Shown: positions 24,576 to 31,995, counted from the first letter of the stretch. The stretch: DNA of 39,304 bases from Nitrospirota bacterium (GCA_013151555.1 JAADIA010000083.1:1-39304), one strand, 5' to 3'. The notes: a model not told the origin generated them from the letters alone. Program-made: numbers and translations.

Positions 24576-25628
24576 ATGACTCTTAAACACGTGCTTATTG
24601 GGTTGTGGGTCTGTCTTTCACTGGTATGGGTCGCGGGATATTCCTCCACGGTGGCTGCGCCGTCTGAAGGAAAGCAGTCCGCGAAACAGCCGGAAGAAAA
24701 ACAGGCCGGGAAGTCCGGGCAACCGAAGCAAACGAATGAGCTGCAGCCATTGCCCGAGGGGCTGGGGTTAGCCGCGAAGTATCCCGGCGACAAAGGCATC
24801 GAAAAAGATCCTGCAGTAGTGTTCGCAGACGATTTCGAGGACAGTGCATCTGCCGCGGACCTGCGTAAGAAATGGGACGTGGTTATCCACCCCGGCAACA
24901 TAAGCATCGCGGACGAGTCCGCCAAAAACAGCGGTAAAAGATCGCTTCTGCTGACCATAAAGAAGCGGACCTCCGGGATCGCCACGGGAGTGGCCAAGCT
25001 GCTCAAGGGGAAGGAGGCACAGGACGTGCTTTTCCTGCGTTGGTATACCAAGTTCGACAAGGACTGGTTCGTGCCGAGCGGGTCCGTGCATAACGGCGGG
25101 TCGATATCCTCCCAGTACTTCCCCGGTGGGCGCGCGACCCCGGGCGTGCCCGGCAACGGGCGCAACAAGTTCCTGGCCAACTTCGAGAACGAGAACTCGA
25201 CCGGCAAGACACCCGGCAACATGAACATCTATCTCTACCACGCAGAGCAACCCACCCGCTGGGGCGACCACTTCTATCCCTCCGGCAAGGTTCTACCCTT
25301 CTCCTGGAAGCGGTCCGGCACTGCCACATTCGGCAAGCAGTTTGTAGGCAGACCGGACTTTTCACCCAAACGGGGCGTCTGGCTCTGTTACGAGTTCATG
25401 GTAAAAGCCAACACCCCGGGCAAACACGACGGCCGCATCGGCATGTGGCTTAACGGCAAACTGATCGGAGACTTCCCGAACCTTCGCATGCGGGACATCA
25501 AAAGCCTCATGATCGACCGCTTCGGAGTCGGGGTATACATCGCCAAAAACACCAAGCGCACAAACAGAAAGTGGTACGACAACATAGTCGCAGCCACCTC
25601 ATACATCGGTCCAATGGTCACAAAATAG
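24576..25628 (+). CDS. secreted jelly-roll (polysaccharide lyase-like) protein, GC-rich
   Basis: 350 residues. The N-terminal MTLKHVLIGLWVCLSLVWVA is a signal peptide, followed by a Gln/Lys/Pro-rich linker (about 30-60) and a beta-sandwich domain (about 75-345) with VFADDFEDS, LFLRWYTKFDKDW and RIGMWLNGKLIGDF, a pattern seen in concanavalin-like lyases and sugar-binding domains. I cannot assign a substrate or see a certain active site. The gene is much richer in G+C than its neighbours: bases 25081-25140 are 41/60 G+C by hand count, against 24/60 at 23701-23760 in the GH5-like gene, which suggests recent transfer. RBS GAGGAGG upstream. Long open frames on the other strand are a by-product of the composition. 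Confidence 0.7.
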   Translation: MTLKHVLIGLWVCLSLVWVAGYSSTVAAPSEGKQSAKQPEEKQAGKSGQPKQTNELQPLPEGLGLAAKYPGDKGIEKDPAVVFADDFEDSASAADLRKKWDVVIHPGNISIADESAKNSGKRSLLLTIKKRTSGIATGVAKLLKGKEAQDVLFLRWYTKFDKDWFVPSGSVHNGGSISSQYFPGGRATPGVPGNGRNKFLANFENENSTGKTPGNMNIYLYHAEQPTRWGDHFYPSGKVLPFSWKRSGTATFGKQFVGRPDFSPKRGVWLCYEFMVKANTPGKHDGRIGMWLNGKLIGDFPNLRMRDIKSLMIDRFGVGVYIAKNTKRTNRKWYDNIVAATSYIGPMVTK

Positions 25629-25665
25629 CAGCGCCATGGCCGGAAGGACCCTCCGAGAGTTACAT

Positions 25666-25743
25666 AATAATAGGGACAGACACTATTAAATCCCGCTTCG
25701 CTTACTCGGACAGCTTCTTGGTAAAGGGCTTAATCATCTATCC
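25666..25743 (+). mobile_element. MITE-like element, truncated left part (copy 2)
   Basis: Starts AATAATAGGGACAGACACTA and reads through TACTCGGACAGCTTCTTGG to AATCATCTATCC, about 78 bp identical in layout to the left part of the copies at 28214 and 31622. It ends where the palindrome of 25748-25767 begins. Confidence 0.8.
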
Positions 25744-25747
25744 TGTC

Positions 25748-25767
25748 ATTCCCGCGAAAGCGGGAAT
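25748..25767. repeat. ATTCCCGC palindrome, dRS3-like
   Basis: ATTCCCGCGAAAGCGGGAAT, a perfect 8-bp stem with a GAAA loop, preceded by TGTC. Near-identical hairpins are common dispersed elements in several bacteria (for example the dRS3 repeats of Neisseria). Confidence 0.8.
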
Positions 25768-25772
25768 CCATG

Positions 25773-26440
25773 TCATCGTTCCGGCACGGCTTTGGCATCG
25801 TCAATGTATATTTGCCCTTTGCCCATTACGTCCACGGTGAAAACCACGGAGTCTACAGCAAGGTTCCCCGTTCCTCGAAGCAGCGGTTCATTCTTGCTCC
25901 GATTTCTTATTACGGCTACACCCTCTATCTTCTGCCATTGCCCATTGAATTTTCGCAGGTAAACTGTGGTCCATTGTCCTCCCAGATATTTCCCATCCTT
26001 GTTATAACGATAAAACACTATAGCAACATAGGGATTTACGTTCTCTCTTTCCAGGGAACCTTTCACCCAGAGCGAGTATTTAATTTTCTCTCCATCCTTC
26101 ATAGAGATGGGATTGGAGTTTGCTATCAAGGTTCTATGCCGGTTGTTTTGCGAGATTTCCGGGACAACCAAGAGGCAATTTTTCCCGCTGTGCGGCATTA
26201 CTCCCGGGATCGTCGCTATCTTTAACCGGGCCGGAAACGCTTTCGGATTTAATAGCCGCCAGCCGTCGACCTTTAATGAGGCTTCAAATCCCGGATTTTC
26301 CAGCCGGTTGCCATTAACTCTTGCCTTCCGGGGCTTGATAAATTCAGAAGCAATGAGAGCCACCCTTTTCCCGTAAATTGTCTTGCCTGCTTTTGCCTTT
26401 GCCTCATTCAAATATCCCCAGAGTTCATTTATTGTCTTAT
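25773..26440 (-). pseudogene. C-terminal part of the DUF4838 protein with CBM-like domain (after frameshift)
   Basis: Continues the upstream DUF4838 gene in another frame. Reading this frame back past its listed TTG gives LLYPNKTINELWGYLNEAK, the natural continuation of the DUF4838 C-terminal helices. Residues from about NRLENPGFEA onward form a beta-sandwich like CBM4/9 carbohydrate-binding modules (YSLWVKGSL, WQKIEGVAV, GQIYIDDAKAV). The frame opens only after a stop near 26447, so one base has been lost or gained between roughly 26425 and 26447. On its own it has no signal peptide and no good RBS. Confidence 0.75.
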
Positions 26441-28111
26441 TCGGGTATAACAGAGGCTCAAACTAATCCTCTTGCTTTTATCCGGGTTCATCCACACCTC
26501 TTCCGCCCGGGTAAAGAATTGTTTCATCGGCTCCCTTGCCGGACCGTAAAACTTGCTGTAGTAATCATCCAAAAGCTTGTCCACGTTCTGGTCCGCATCC
26601 CACAGGAGACTGCCGGTTAAATAAAACATCAGACTTAGCATACCCCGGTCGTAGAATTTCTTGGCTTCGTTTCCCTTCCAGGTCTCCGCTTCAATGAATT
26701 CTCCCCGGGAGACGCCTTTTAACCTCTTGAAATCCTTAGAGATAACATGGGAAAAGATTACCGGTATCCCCTCCAGGGGATATTGAAATGGAGAATGAAC
26801 GTAATAATTATAGTACTCCCAGATGTAGGTCCGCTTGGCTTTCTTCTGCCATTGGTCAATGAAGAGGTTCATCCGTTTTTGGTAGTCCCGGTCCCAGTAA
26901 TTGCATCTCCTCTTGGTAATCATTACCGCTACATTAGGACTTAATTCTTTTATCCGGGACGGCGGCTGACGATACTGTTCATAGGCTAACCCGCCAATCC
27001 ACCGGTCCGGGTTGGTCTTATAGACTTCCTTGGCCACGTCGTTAACGAACTTCCAGACGTAATTGGAGTACTGGTCCTCAAAAGGTTTATTCAGGTCATA
27101 CTGGGCCCGGCTGCGGGCATCCTGCGACCAGCCTTTTATGTACATAACGTCATTCGGCACCACCGGGTAGAGCTTCCGGTGCGGGTATTTGTCAAAATAC
27201 CCCCGGATATACTGCACCCAAAGACGCAGGGTGAGGGGATTGGCTAAATCAAAATTGCCCTCGCCCCAATTAGTCTTCCGTCTCTCCGGGGGAGCTTCAG
27301 TCTGCCGTTTACCGTCAACAAGAGAGAATATCTGCGGATACTTCTGACTATATTCCGGGTTAGAGCGGTAAAAACGCCAGAAGGAATGGTTGATATCCAC
27401 CGGCCAGGGGGCGCCGAAACCAATCCTTCTATACCATACCGCCGCCGCGGGGTCCTGGGAAAAAGAAAAGGCATACAAGCGCCGGTAAGTAAAATCAGGT
27501 TCTTTTTTATAGCTGAGGGCCTTAACCGTAATTGTCTGCTGCTGTGGAACTACCTCCCCGATTTTCCCCGGCATAAACCATCTCACCCCCAGAAAAGTTC
27601 TTAGGAAGTTATACACCGCATATAGCGACCCGGTCTCACCGTAAGCACTCAACCCGGTCTTTCTATCATAATACTCGTTGTTCTTACTATTGATACCCCA
27701 TCCGAATAATGACTGGATCGGTTTACCCCCGTAATCTCTTCCCACCAGGGCCAGCCAGTTATCTTTAGCTATGACCCTGAACCCGTCCGGTTTCAAGCCG
27801 TCTACCCTTAGGCCCAACTTTTTCGTGTAGGCGCTCGGCCCCACAAATATGTAGTTGATATTTTTCTTTATATTTGCATCACGCCCGGCCCGTTCTATCT
27901 TTAATTCCGCCCCGGCAATCTTCTTTATATAATCCCTTAATTCCCCAGCGGCATACTCCGCCGTCCTTGTCGGCTGCGCGGCAATAACAATCCTTGCCCG
28001 GGGAACACCTTTCTCAACAATAACCATGGCCTCGGCGGTAAGCACAGAAAAAACCGTTAACATGCTTGCCAAAAGTAAGCGCATCCATCCCTTTCTCATC
28101 AAGACAGACAT
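26429..28111 (-). pseudogene. DUF4838 protein with GH67-N-like domain, N-terminal part (frameshifted)
   Basis: 560 residues before a premature stop. A signal peptide (MRKGWMRLLLASMLTVFSVL, ending near AEA) leads into an alpha-glucuronidase N-terminal-like domain (about 30-160: AEYAAGELRDYIKKIAGAEL) and a long DUF4838 barrel (about 180-540: DINHSFWRFY, WGEGNFDLANPLTLRLWVQY). The last residues SLCYTRIRQ diverge from the family because of the frame change; one base restores the reading into the ORF ending at 25773, giving about 770 residues in all. Such proteins are associated with uronic-acid-bearing polysaccharides, but the activity is not established. The break could be real decay or a sequencing error. 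Confidence 0.8.
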
Positions 28112-28149
28112 CCTTTCTCTCCCAGAGTATTTTTATGGAATGAGGAACC

Positions 28150-28181
28150 TTCCCCGCAACTTGTAGCTGCGGGGGAAGATA
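28150..28181. repeat. inverted repeat CTTCCCCGCA / TGCGGGGGAAG
   Basis: Ten-base arms with one bulge around ACTTGTAGC. No T-run. It is located just upstream of the DUF4838 start, in a 656-bp non-coding stretch (28112-28767) that also holds MITE copy 3 and a terminator near 28419. Confidence 0.55.
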
Positions 28182-28213
28182 TTCATCTCCAAAATTTTAC
28201 TTTCTCTGCTCTG

Positions 28214-28392
28214 AAATAATAGGGACAGACACTATTAAATCCCGCTTCGCTTACTCGGCCATTCTTGGTAAAAGACTTAATCATCTATCCACTTTCTTGC
28301 ATCTTCTCTCGATAAACGTCAATGTTCCTAATGAACATCTTGTCAATGATTTGAGTCACTCGTCAAATAAATAAGTGTCTGTCCCTATTTTA
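28214..28392 (+). mobile_element. MITE-like element, full length with terminal inverted repeats (copy 3)
   Basis: About 178 bp. The left end AATAGGGACAGACACTATT and the right end AATAAGTGTCTGTCCCTATT are inverted repeats. The interior (CGCTTACTCGG, TCTTGGTAAAAGAC, GTTCCTAATGAACATCTTG) matches copy 4 almost base for base. There is no transposase inside. The opposite strand carries a short open stretch MFIRNIDVYREKMQESG, possibly a remnant of the parent element. Similar GGGACAGACACT ends are found near RAYT-type transposases. Confidence 0.85.
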
Positions 28393-28418
28393 AAACATCC
28401 CCATCATTTTTCCTCAAA

Positions 28419-28446
28419 TAAAAAAAACCCCACCAAGAGTAGGGCT
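28419..28446 (-). terminator. intrinsic terminator downstream of the PEP-CTERM/DUF1566 gene
   Basis: On the minus strand CCCTAC-TCTTG-GTGGGG followed by TTTTTTTTATT. It lies about 320 bp beyond the stop of the PEP-CTERM gene; no other minus gene lies between. Confidence 0.6.
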
Positions 28447-28767
28447 CTCTTTAATTCAACTGCCGATGCAAAACTCCAACGCACTGTAAAAGCAATTCTA
28501 CCAAACCTGACCCCTCAAGGCAAGAAAAGAAATCCCTGCCCGAATTTCAGGTTCAAAGCAGATGGCAAGCCGGACGATTTACCTGACGAAGCTCCGGGAT
28601 AGATTGAATTTAATAAAAGAGAAGCAACGTAATTATAGGAGGGTTTTTTTGCAGAGCATTCCTGGACAAGAATTGACTCTGATGCACTTTGCAACGCAAA
28701 AGGGCGCTATGTTTTCCCCTGTTCCACCTATTTTATTTCCCCATCTACCTATCGCGGTCCGCCTCCC

Positions 28768-29493
28768 TTACCGCTTCTTCCTCCCGGCAACAAGCCCTGC
28801 CAGTCCAGTGGCAAGGAGAAGCAACGTCCCCGGTTCCGGGATTACATTACCGGGGCGCACTGCCCAGGTATAGGGATAAGTGCTTGTCTTGTAGAACGCG
28901 GTCTGGTACCCATAGACGAAACGGAAGAACCACGCATAATCCGGAGTGGCAGCATCCGCGGTATCCGACCAGTAGGCATAGGGCAGCAGGTTAGTAAAGG
29001 GGCCGGTGTTGTTTAACCCCCAGCCCAGTTGGGGACTACTACCAGAAGTATCGTAATACCCCAGGTTCCCCAGATTTATATAATACATGTAGGCCATCTC
29101 GCTGCCGGTGCTACCTGGATATACCGAACCCGGAGCGCCGACATTATACCCTACGTCAGTGGAACCATCATAACTAAAGATATAGTTATTATACTCATAA
29201 CTCGTCCCATTAACAGGGAGTGTTTGTGGCAACCGCCAGTCAGTATAGGTATAATCACGCACTGAATCGTAATAGGATAAGGTGTCAGCCCAGGTCACAG
29301 CCTGGGACCAGGTCATCATCCCATCTGCATCGTAACCTGAAGTCTGCGCATAATTGGCATCCTGGAGCCAGGTGATATCCAGCACATTATCGTAGATAAG
29401 CCCACCTCCTTGATTAATAAGCAAAGCCTGGGCCGGAAGCGAAAACCCCAGAAGCACCGATACGGTAAGCAATAAAGCCGATAACCTTTTCAT
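28768..29493 (-). CDS. PEP-CTERM protein with DUF1566-like domain
   Basis: About 241 residues from the ATG at 29493, chosen for the strong GGAGAGGAGAGAG directly upstream; a GTG at 29511 is upstream of that RBS. A signal peptide (MKRLSALLLTVSVLLGFSLP, AQA) leads to a DUF1566/Lcl-like fold beginning LIYDNVLDITWLQDANYAQT and containing TDWRLPQT and YWSDTADAATPDYAWFFRF. The C-terminus VIPEPGTLLLLATGLAGLVA and GRKKR is a canonical PEP-CTERM sorting signal for exosortase. The upstream region carries a sigma54 promoter and a structured leader, matching the known sigma54 (PrsK/PrsR-associated) control of many PEP-CTERM genes. The protein is rich in Tyr, Ser and Gly, as in extracellular matrix proteins. 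Confidence 0.92.
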   Translation of the reverse strand: MKRLSALLLTVSVLLGFSLPAQALLINQGGGLIYDNVLDITWLQDANYAQTSGYDADGMMTWSQAVTWADTLSYYDSVRDYTYTDWRLPQTLPVNGTSYEYNNYIFSYDGSTDVGYNVGAPGSVYPGSTGSEMAYMYYINLGNLGYYDTSGSSPQLGWGLNNTGPFTNLLPYAYWSDTADAATPDYAWFFRFVYGYQTAFYKTSTYPYTWAVRPGNVIPEPGTLLLLATGLAGLVAGRKKR

Positions 29494-29525
29494 CTCTCTC
29501 CTCTCCTTCACAAATCCCTCCTTGA

Positions 29526-29545
29526 CCTCCCTTTTTCAAGGGGGA
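29526..29545. repeat. CCTCCCTTTTTCAAGGGGG inverted repeat
   Basis: A short G-run/C-run hairpin just upstream of the RBS of the PEP-CTERM gene. It belongs to the same AAGGGG/CCCCTT style as those near 643 and 22480. Confidence 0.45.
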
Positions 29546-29566
29546 TTGGGGAAGGGGTTAAGAAAA

Positions 29567-29595
29567 CACAAAAAATCCCAGAGTTATAACCCCGG
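29567..29595 (-). terminator. terminator-like hairpin in the sigma54 leader
   Basis: On the minus strand TCCCGGGGT-TATA-ACTCTGGGA (nine pairs, two of them G-U) followed by TTTTTTGTGTTTT. It lies between the sigma54 promoter (29722-29737) and the PEP-CTERM start (29493), so it would stop transcription in the leader unless an alternative fold forms. Confidence 0.65.
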
Positions 29596-29711
29596 GACAA
29601 TCAAACCCGCACTTGTTCCTTCCGCTATATTCAAGGAAACGGAACCGCTCACGAAACTATTCCACCGGCTTCGTCTCACACACACTCTCTCTTCCAGATA
29701 TAATACATATA
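29596..29711 (-). promoter_or_regulatory. 5' leader of the PEP-CTERM gene, candidate regulatory RNA
   Basis: About 115 nt between the expected sigma54 start and the terminator-like hairpin. A hairpin GTTCC-G-TTTCC / GGAA-G-GAAC can form within 29604-29645. I do not recognise a known riboswitch in it. The pairing with a downstream terminator suggests attenuation, which is inference. Confidence 0.35.
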
Positions 29712-29721
29712 TACATTATCC

Positions 29722-29737
29722 AGCAATTTTCGTGCCA
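29722..29737 (-). promoter_or_regulatory. sigma54 (RpoN) promoter of the PEP-CTERM gene
   Basis: Minus strand TGGCACGAAAATTGCT, a perfect fit to the sigma54 consensus TGGCACG-N4-TTGCW with the invariant GG and GC spaced correctly. Requires RpoN and an enhancer-binding activator. Start expected near 29711. The non-coding stretch 29494-30155 holds this promoter, the leader and, further right, ECF promoter copy 2. Confidence 0.85.
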
Positions 29738-30089
29738 GGTTCTCCTCTAAGAAAAAATTATTTTGATTTATTTACTTAAGTAATGCTCAGACCAAAGCTT
29801 ATGAAAAGGGAAAATTCCATTTTCCCGGTTTTGCATCTCCCTGCAATTTATCCAAACGTTCAAATAAAAGCACCTCCCTTCCTCAAAAATCAAGAAAAAA
29901 GCCACCTAAGGCATTGCTACACCATAAATTAACTGAAATGTTGATATTTATCAACCTGTGTTTAAGTGGATTAAAGAAGACAGGCGCCCCCTTTAACTGA
30001 GGGATCTTCACCATCGAGTGAGCCGTATCAAGCAACGCGAAGGGTCGCACCCACCACCACTTCACGATTACCATGAATAAATCGGGCCA

Positions 30090-30159
30090 AAGAAGGTAAC
30101 ATTTTAAGGGGTAAAAGCATCTATATAGTGAAAGGCAAGAACCGGGAGAACGGAAATGA
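30090..30159 (+). promoter_or_regulatory. ECF-type promoter/RBS/start block (copy 2 of a 70-bp repeat)
   Basis: 66 of 70 bases match 21663-21732, including GTAAC, the T-rich spacer, CATCTATATAGTG, and GGGAGAACGGAAATGA. The ATG carried over by the repeat (30156) opens a 25-codon reading frame that ends inside the next gene. Likely recognised by the ECF sigma factor encoded at 21729. Confidence 0.75.
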
Positions 30160-30233
30160 AAAAGAGTGAAAAGGAAAAAGGGAGAATGAAAAGCTATGGA
30201 CTTTCAGCTAACAAAAGACCAAAACCTGGTTAG
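30156..30233 (+). CDS. short leader ORF overlapping the acyl-CoA dehydrogenase start
   Basis: The ATG supplied by the duplicated ECF promoter block encodes MKKSEKEKGRMKSYGLSANK followed by RPKPG and a stop. It overlaps the first 38 bases of the acyl-CoA dehydrogenase in a different frame, with GGGAG upstream. It could be a translational-coupling leader or simply a by-product of the promoter duplication. Confidence 0.35.
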   Translation: MKKSEKEKGRMKSYGLSANKRPKPG

Positions 30234-31341
30234 AGAGACAGCCGGAAAAATCGCTCAGAAGGAATTAGCACCAAGAGCCGCTGAAGTTGACAGAACCCAT
30301 TCTTTCGTCCAGGAAGGACTTAACAAATTAAAAGATGCAGATATATTAGGATTAGCGATTCCCCCCGAATACGGAGGAATGGGAATGGACACTCGAGCCT
30401 TTGTCCTGGTTATAGAAGAAATCGCTAAGGCTTGCGGCTCTACGGCCCTGGCAACGGTTTCCCACTCTATATGCTCGTATATTGTCTTATGCGCCGGAGA
30501 CGACAAACAGAAAAAGAAGTATTTGCCCGGCATGGCAAAAGGAGAAAGACTCGGAGCCTTCTGCGTTCACGAGTCAAACTGCGGCTCAAATGCTCTGGCC
30601 CTGGAGACAAGAGCCGTAGCAGAAGGAAATGAATACATTGTCAATGGTTCAAAGATATTCATAACCAACGCTCAAGAGGCGGAGATTTATGCAGTTTTAG
30701 TGCGCACAGATCTTTCTAAGGGACCTCAAGGAATATCCATGCTTCTCATCGAGAAAGACACTGAAGGACTTTCCTTCGGTAAGAAAGAAGAAAAAATGGG
30801 TCTCAGAGGAACATCCAGCCGGGAACTCTTTTTCCAGGACTGCCGGATTCCCCAAGCAAACCTTTTGGGAAAAGAAGGAGAAGGTTTAAAAGCCGTAGGT
30901 CAAGCGATTATTGGATTTGGCTTCTTGGGAGCAGCGGCTATTTCCTCGGGGCTCGCTCAGGCGGCTTTAGATACTTCTATCAAACATGCAAGAGAAAGGG
31001 TTATTGCAAGAAGTCCTATAGGCGCAAATCAGTTAATACAATCTTTAATTACAGAGATGAGTTTAGGGGTAGATACGGTAAGGGCCCTTCTCTATTCAGC
31101 CGCGGCAAGAAGGGATACAAACCCTCCCGGACCTATCGTGGATGCCTTGAAAGTAAAACTCTATGCCTCTGAGGTAGCCATAGATGTTACGAACAAAGCC
31201 CTACAGGTTCACGGAGGTCACGGCTATTCCAGAGATTTCCCCCTTGAGCGGTACTATAGAGATGCTCGCGGACTTACTCTGCATTTTAAAACCACGGAGT
31301 TACTCAAGGCCGATATCGGGAAAATGCTTGTAGGCTTATAA
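30196..31341 (+). CDS. acyl-CoA dehydrogenase, atypical active site
   Basis: FAD enzyme of the acyl-CoA dehydrogenase fold, 381 residues, with the normal three-domain order. Motifs: IPPEYGGMGMD, GAFCVHESNCGSNALALETRA (FAD/substrate loop), NGSKIFITNAQEAEIYAVLV, KMGLRGTSSRELFF and LQVHGGHGYSRDFPLERYYRDARG. In most family members the catalytic glutamate lies in IYEGT just after YRDA; here the aligned stretch reads LHFKT, with Phe in place of Glu. The alternative glutamate of isovaleryl-type enzymes also appears missing (GFGFLGAAA). It may use another base or be a specialised enzyme. Its RBS is GGGAG about 12 bp upstream, and it lies behind ECF promoter copy 2. No electron-transfer flavoprotein gene is adjacent. 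Confidence 0.93.
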   Translation: MDFQLTKDQNLVRETAGKIAQKELAPRAAEVDRTHSFVQEGLNKLKDADILGLAIPPEYGGMGMDTRAFVLVIEEIAKACGSTALATVSHSICSYIVLCAGDDKQKKKYLPGMAKGERLGAFCVHESNCGSNALALETRAVAEGNEYIVNGSKIFITNAQEAEIYAVLVRTDLSKGPQGISMLLIEKDTEGLSFGKKEEKMGLRGTSSRELFFQDCRIPQANLLGKEGEGLKAVGQAIIGFGFLGAAAISSGLAQAALDTSIKHARERVIARSPIGANQLIQSLITEMSLGVDTVRALLYSAAARRDTNPPGPIVDALKVKLYASEVAIDVTNKALQVHGGHGYSRDFPLERYYRDARGLTLHFKTTELLKADIGKMLVGL

Positions 31342-31367
31342 AAAATGAGGCCGTTTTATTTCATCGA

Positions 31368-31445
31368 CTAAATTATCCAGGCAACCCTTATCTCACTTTC
31401 CAATACTTTAAATTCCTTGTCCCAGGTTATCAGTTCTCCTTCATG
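31368..31445 (-). pseudogene. possible PIN-domain (VapC-like) C-terminal remnant
   Basis: The minus strand reads EGELITWDKEFKVLESEIRV then AWII and a stop, resembling the last strand/helix of PIN toxins (a Thr/Ser-x-Asp-x-x-F pattern). The frame closes upstream at once, where the AAAGGGGACAG repeat begins, so only about 25 codons remain. A tentative call. Confidence 0.35.
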
Positions 31446-31450
31446 TTACA

Positions 31451-31502
31451 GGAAGACCAAGAAAAACAAAAAGGGTTAAAATCAAAGGGCGCTGTCCCCT
31501 TT
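31451..31502 (-). repeat. second dispersed repeat (AAAGGGGACAG type), copy 2, inverted
   Basis: Reverse complement of the 23251-23300 copy with small changes (AAAGGGGACAGCGCCCTTTG, then a TTTTAACCC form). It joins directly to the transposase-like remnant at 31504. Confidence 0.7.
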
Positions 31503-31503
31503 A

Positions 31504-31596
31504 AAACTTACCAAGGATTTTATAAAGCAAATGGAGGAGAAGTTCAATATCGACAATATCCGCTTAAAAAGAGGATGGCCAAGGAAGATTAAATAG
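31504..31596 (+). pseudogene. REP-associated (RAYT/Y1) transposase C-terminal remnant
   Basis: The plus strand encodes KLTKDFIKQMEEKFNIDNIR then LKRGWPRKIK and a stop. RAYT-type Y1 transposases typically end in a helix followed by a basic RGRPRK-like tail, which this resembles. There is no N-terminus with HUH or catalytic Tyr. The repeat at 31451-31502 sits on its 5' side. Confidence 0.5.
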
Positions 31597-31621
31597 AACC
31601 GTCCCTTTTTACTGCATGTGG

Positions 31622-31797
31622 AAATAATAGGGACCATTAAATCCCGCTTCGCTTACTCGGACAGCTTCTTGGTAAAGGACTTAATCATCTATCCACTTTC
31701 TTACATCTTTTCTCGATAAAGTCAATGTTCCTAATGAACATCTTGTCAATGATTTGAGCCACTCGTTAAATAAATAGTGTCTGTCCCTATTTTTTTC
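31622..31797 (+). mobile_element. MITE-like element, near full length (copy 4)
   Basis: Same interior as copy 3 and an intact right end AATAGTGTCTGTCCCTATT. The left terminal repeat has lost about eight bases after AATAGGGA. Same orientation as the other copies. The non-coding stretch 31342-31919 contains this element, the two remnants at 31368 and 31504, and the tRNA terminator. Confidence 0.85.
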
Positions 31798-31879
31798 TGA
31801 AATTCTTTAAAGTTTCTTTCTCTTCCTCCTTTTCTTGAAGAAGAGCCAAGAAGGTATATAGAATTGTGTGTTTGGTTAT

Positions 31880-31911
31880 AAAATAAAAAGCCCCGCGCAT
31901 AGCGGGGCTTT
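31880..31911 (-). terminator. intrinsic terminator of tRNA-Gln
   Basis: Minus strand AGCCCCGC-TATGC-GCGGGGCT (perfect 8-bp stem, 31909-31889) followed by TTTTTATTTT. Confidence 0.9.
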
Positions 31912-31919
31912 GTTTAGTT

Positions 31920-31995
31920 TGGCTGGGGGAGGAGGGCTCGAACCTCCACTTACCTGATCCAGAGTCAGGCGTGTTACCAGTTACACCATCCCCCA
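31920..31995 (-). tRNA. tRNA-Gln (anticodon CUG), CCA encoded
   Basis: 76 nt including CCA. Acceptor stem TGGGGGA/TCCCCCA with the U1-A72 pair typical of tRNA-Gln, D-loop AACTGGTAA, anticodon stem CCTGA/TCAGG with loop CTCTGGA (anticodon CTG), T-arm GGAGG-TTCGAGC-CCTCC, discriminator G and genomic CCA. Transcribed leftward, with a terminator directly after it. Such tRNA genes are common integration sites, and the accessory region begins on its 3' side. Confidence 0.95.

Noticed and set aside
24551-25365. Long minus-strand open frames (24551-25228, 24768-25271, 25003-25365) opposite the jelly-roll gene
   Set aside because: They are composition-driven shadows in GC-rich DNA: Arg/Gly/Ala/Pro-rich, no family motifs, and the plus frame has a signal peptide, RBS and a folded domain.
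28393-28767. Short plus-strand frames near 28375-28873
   Set aside because: They lack RBS and motifs and run into the 3' end of the PEP-CTERM gene; treated as non-coding.
31920-31995. tRNA-Gln as an att site of an integrated element
   Set aside because: No duplicated tRNA 3' end and no integrase gene were found in the window, so integration at this tRNA is not supported.
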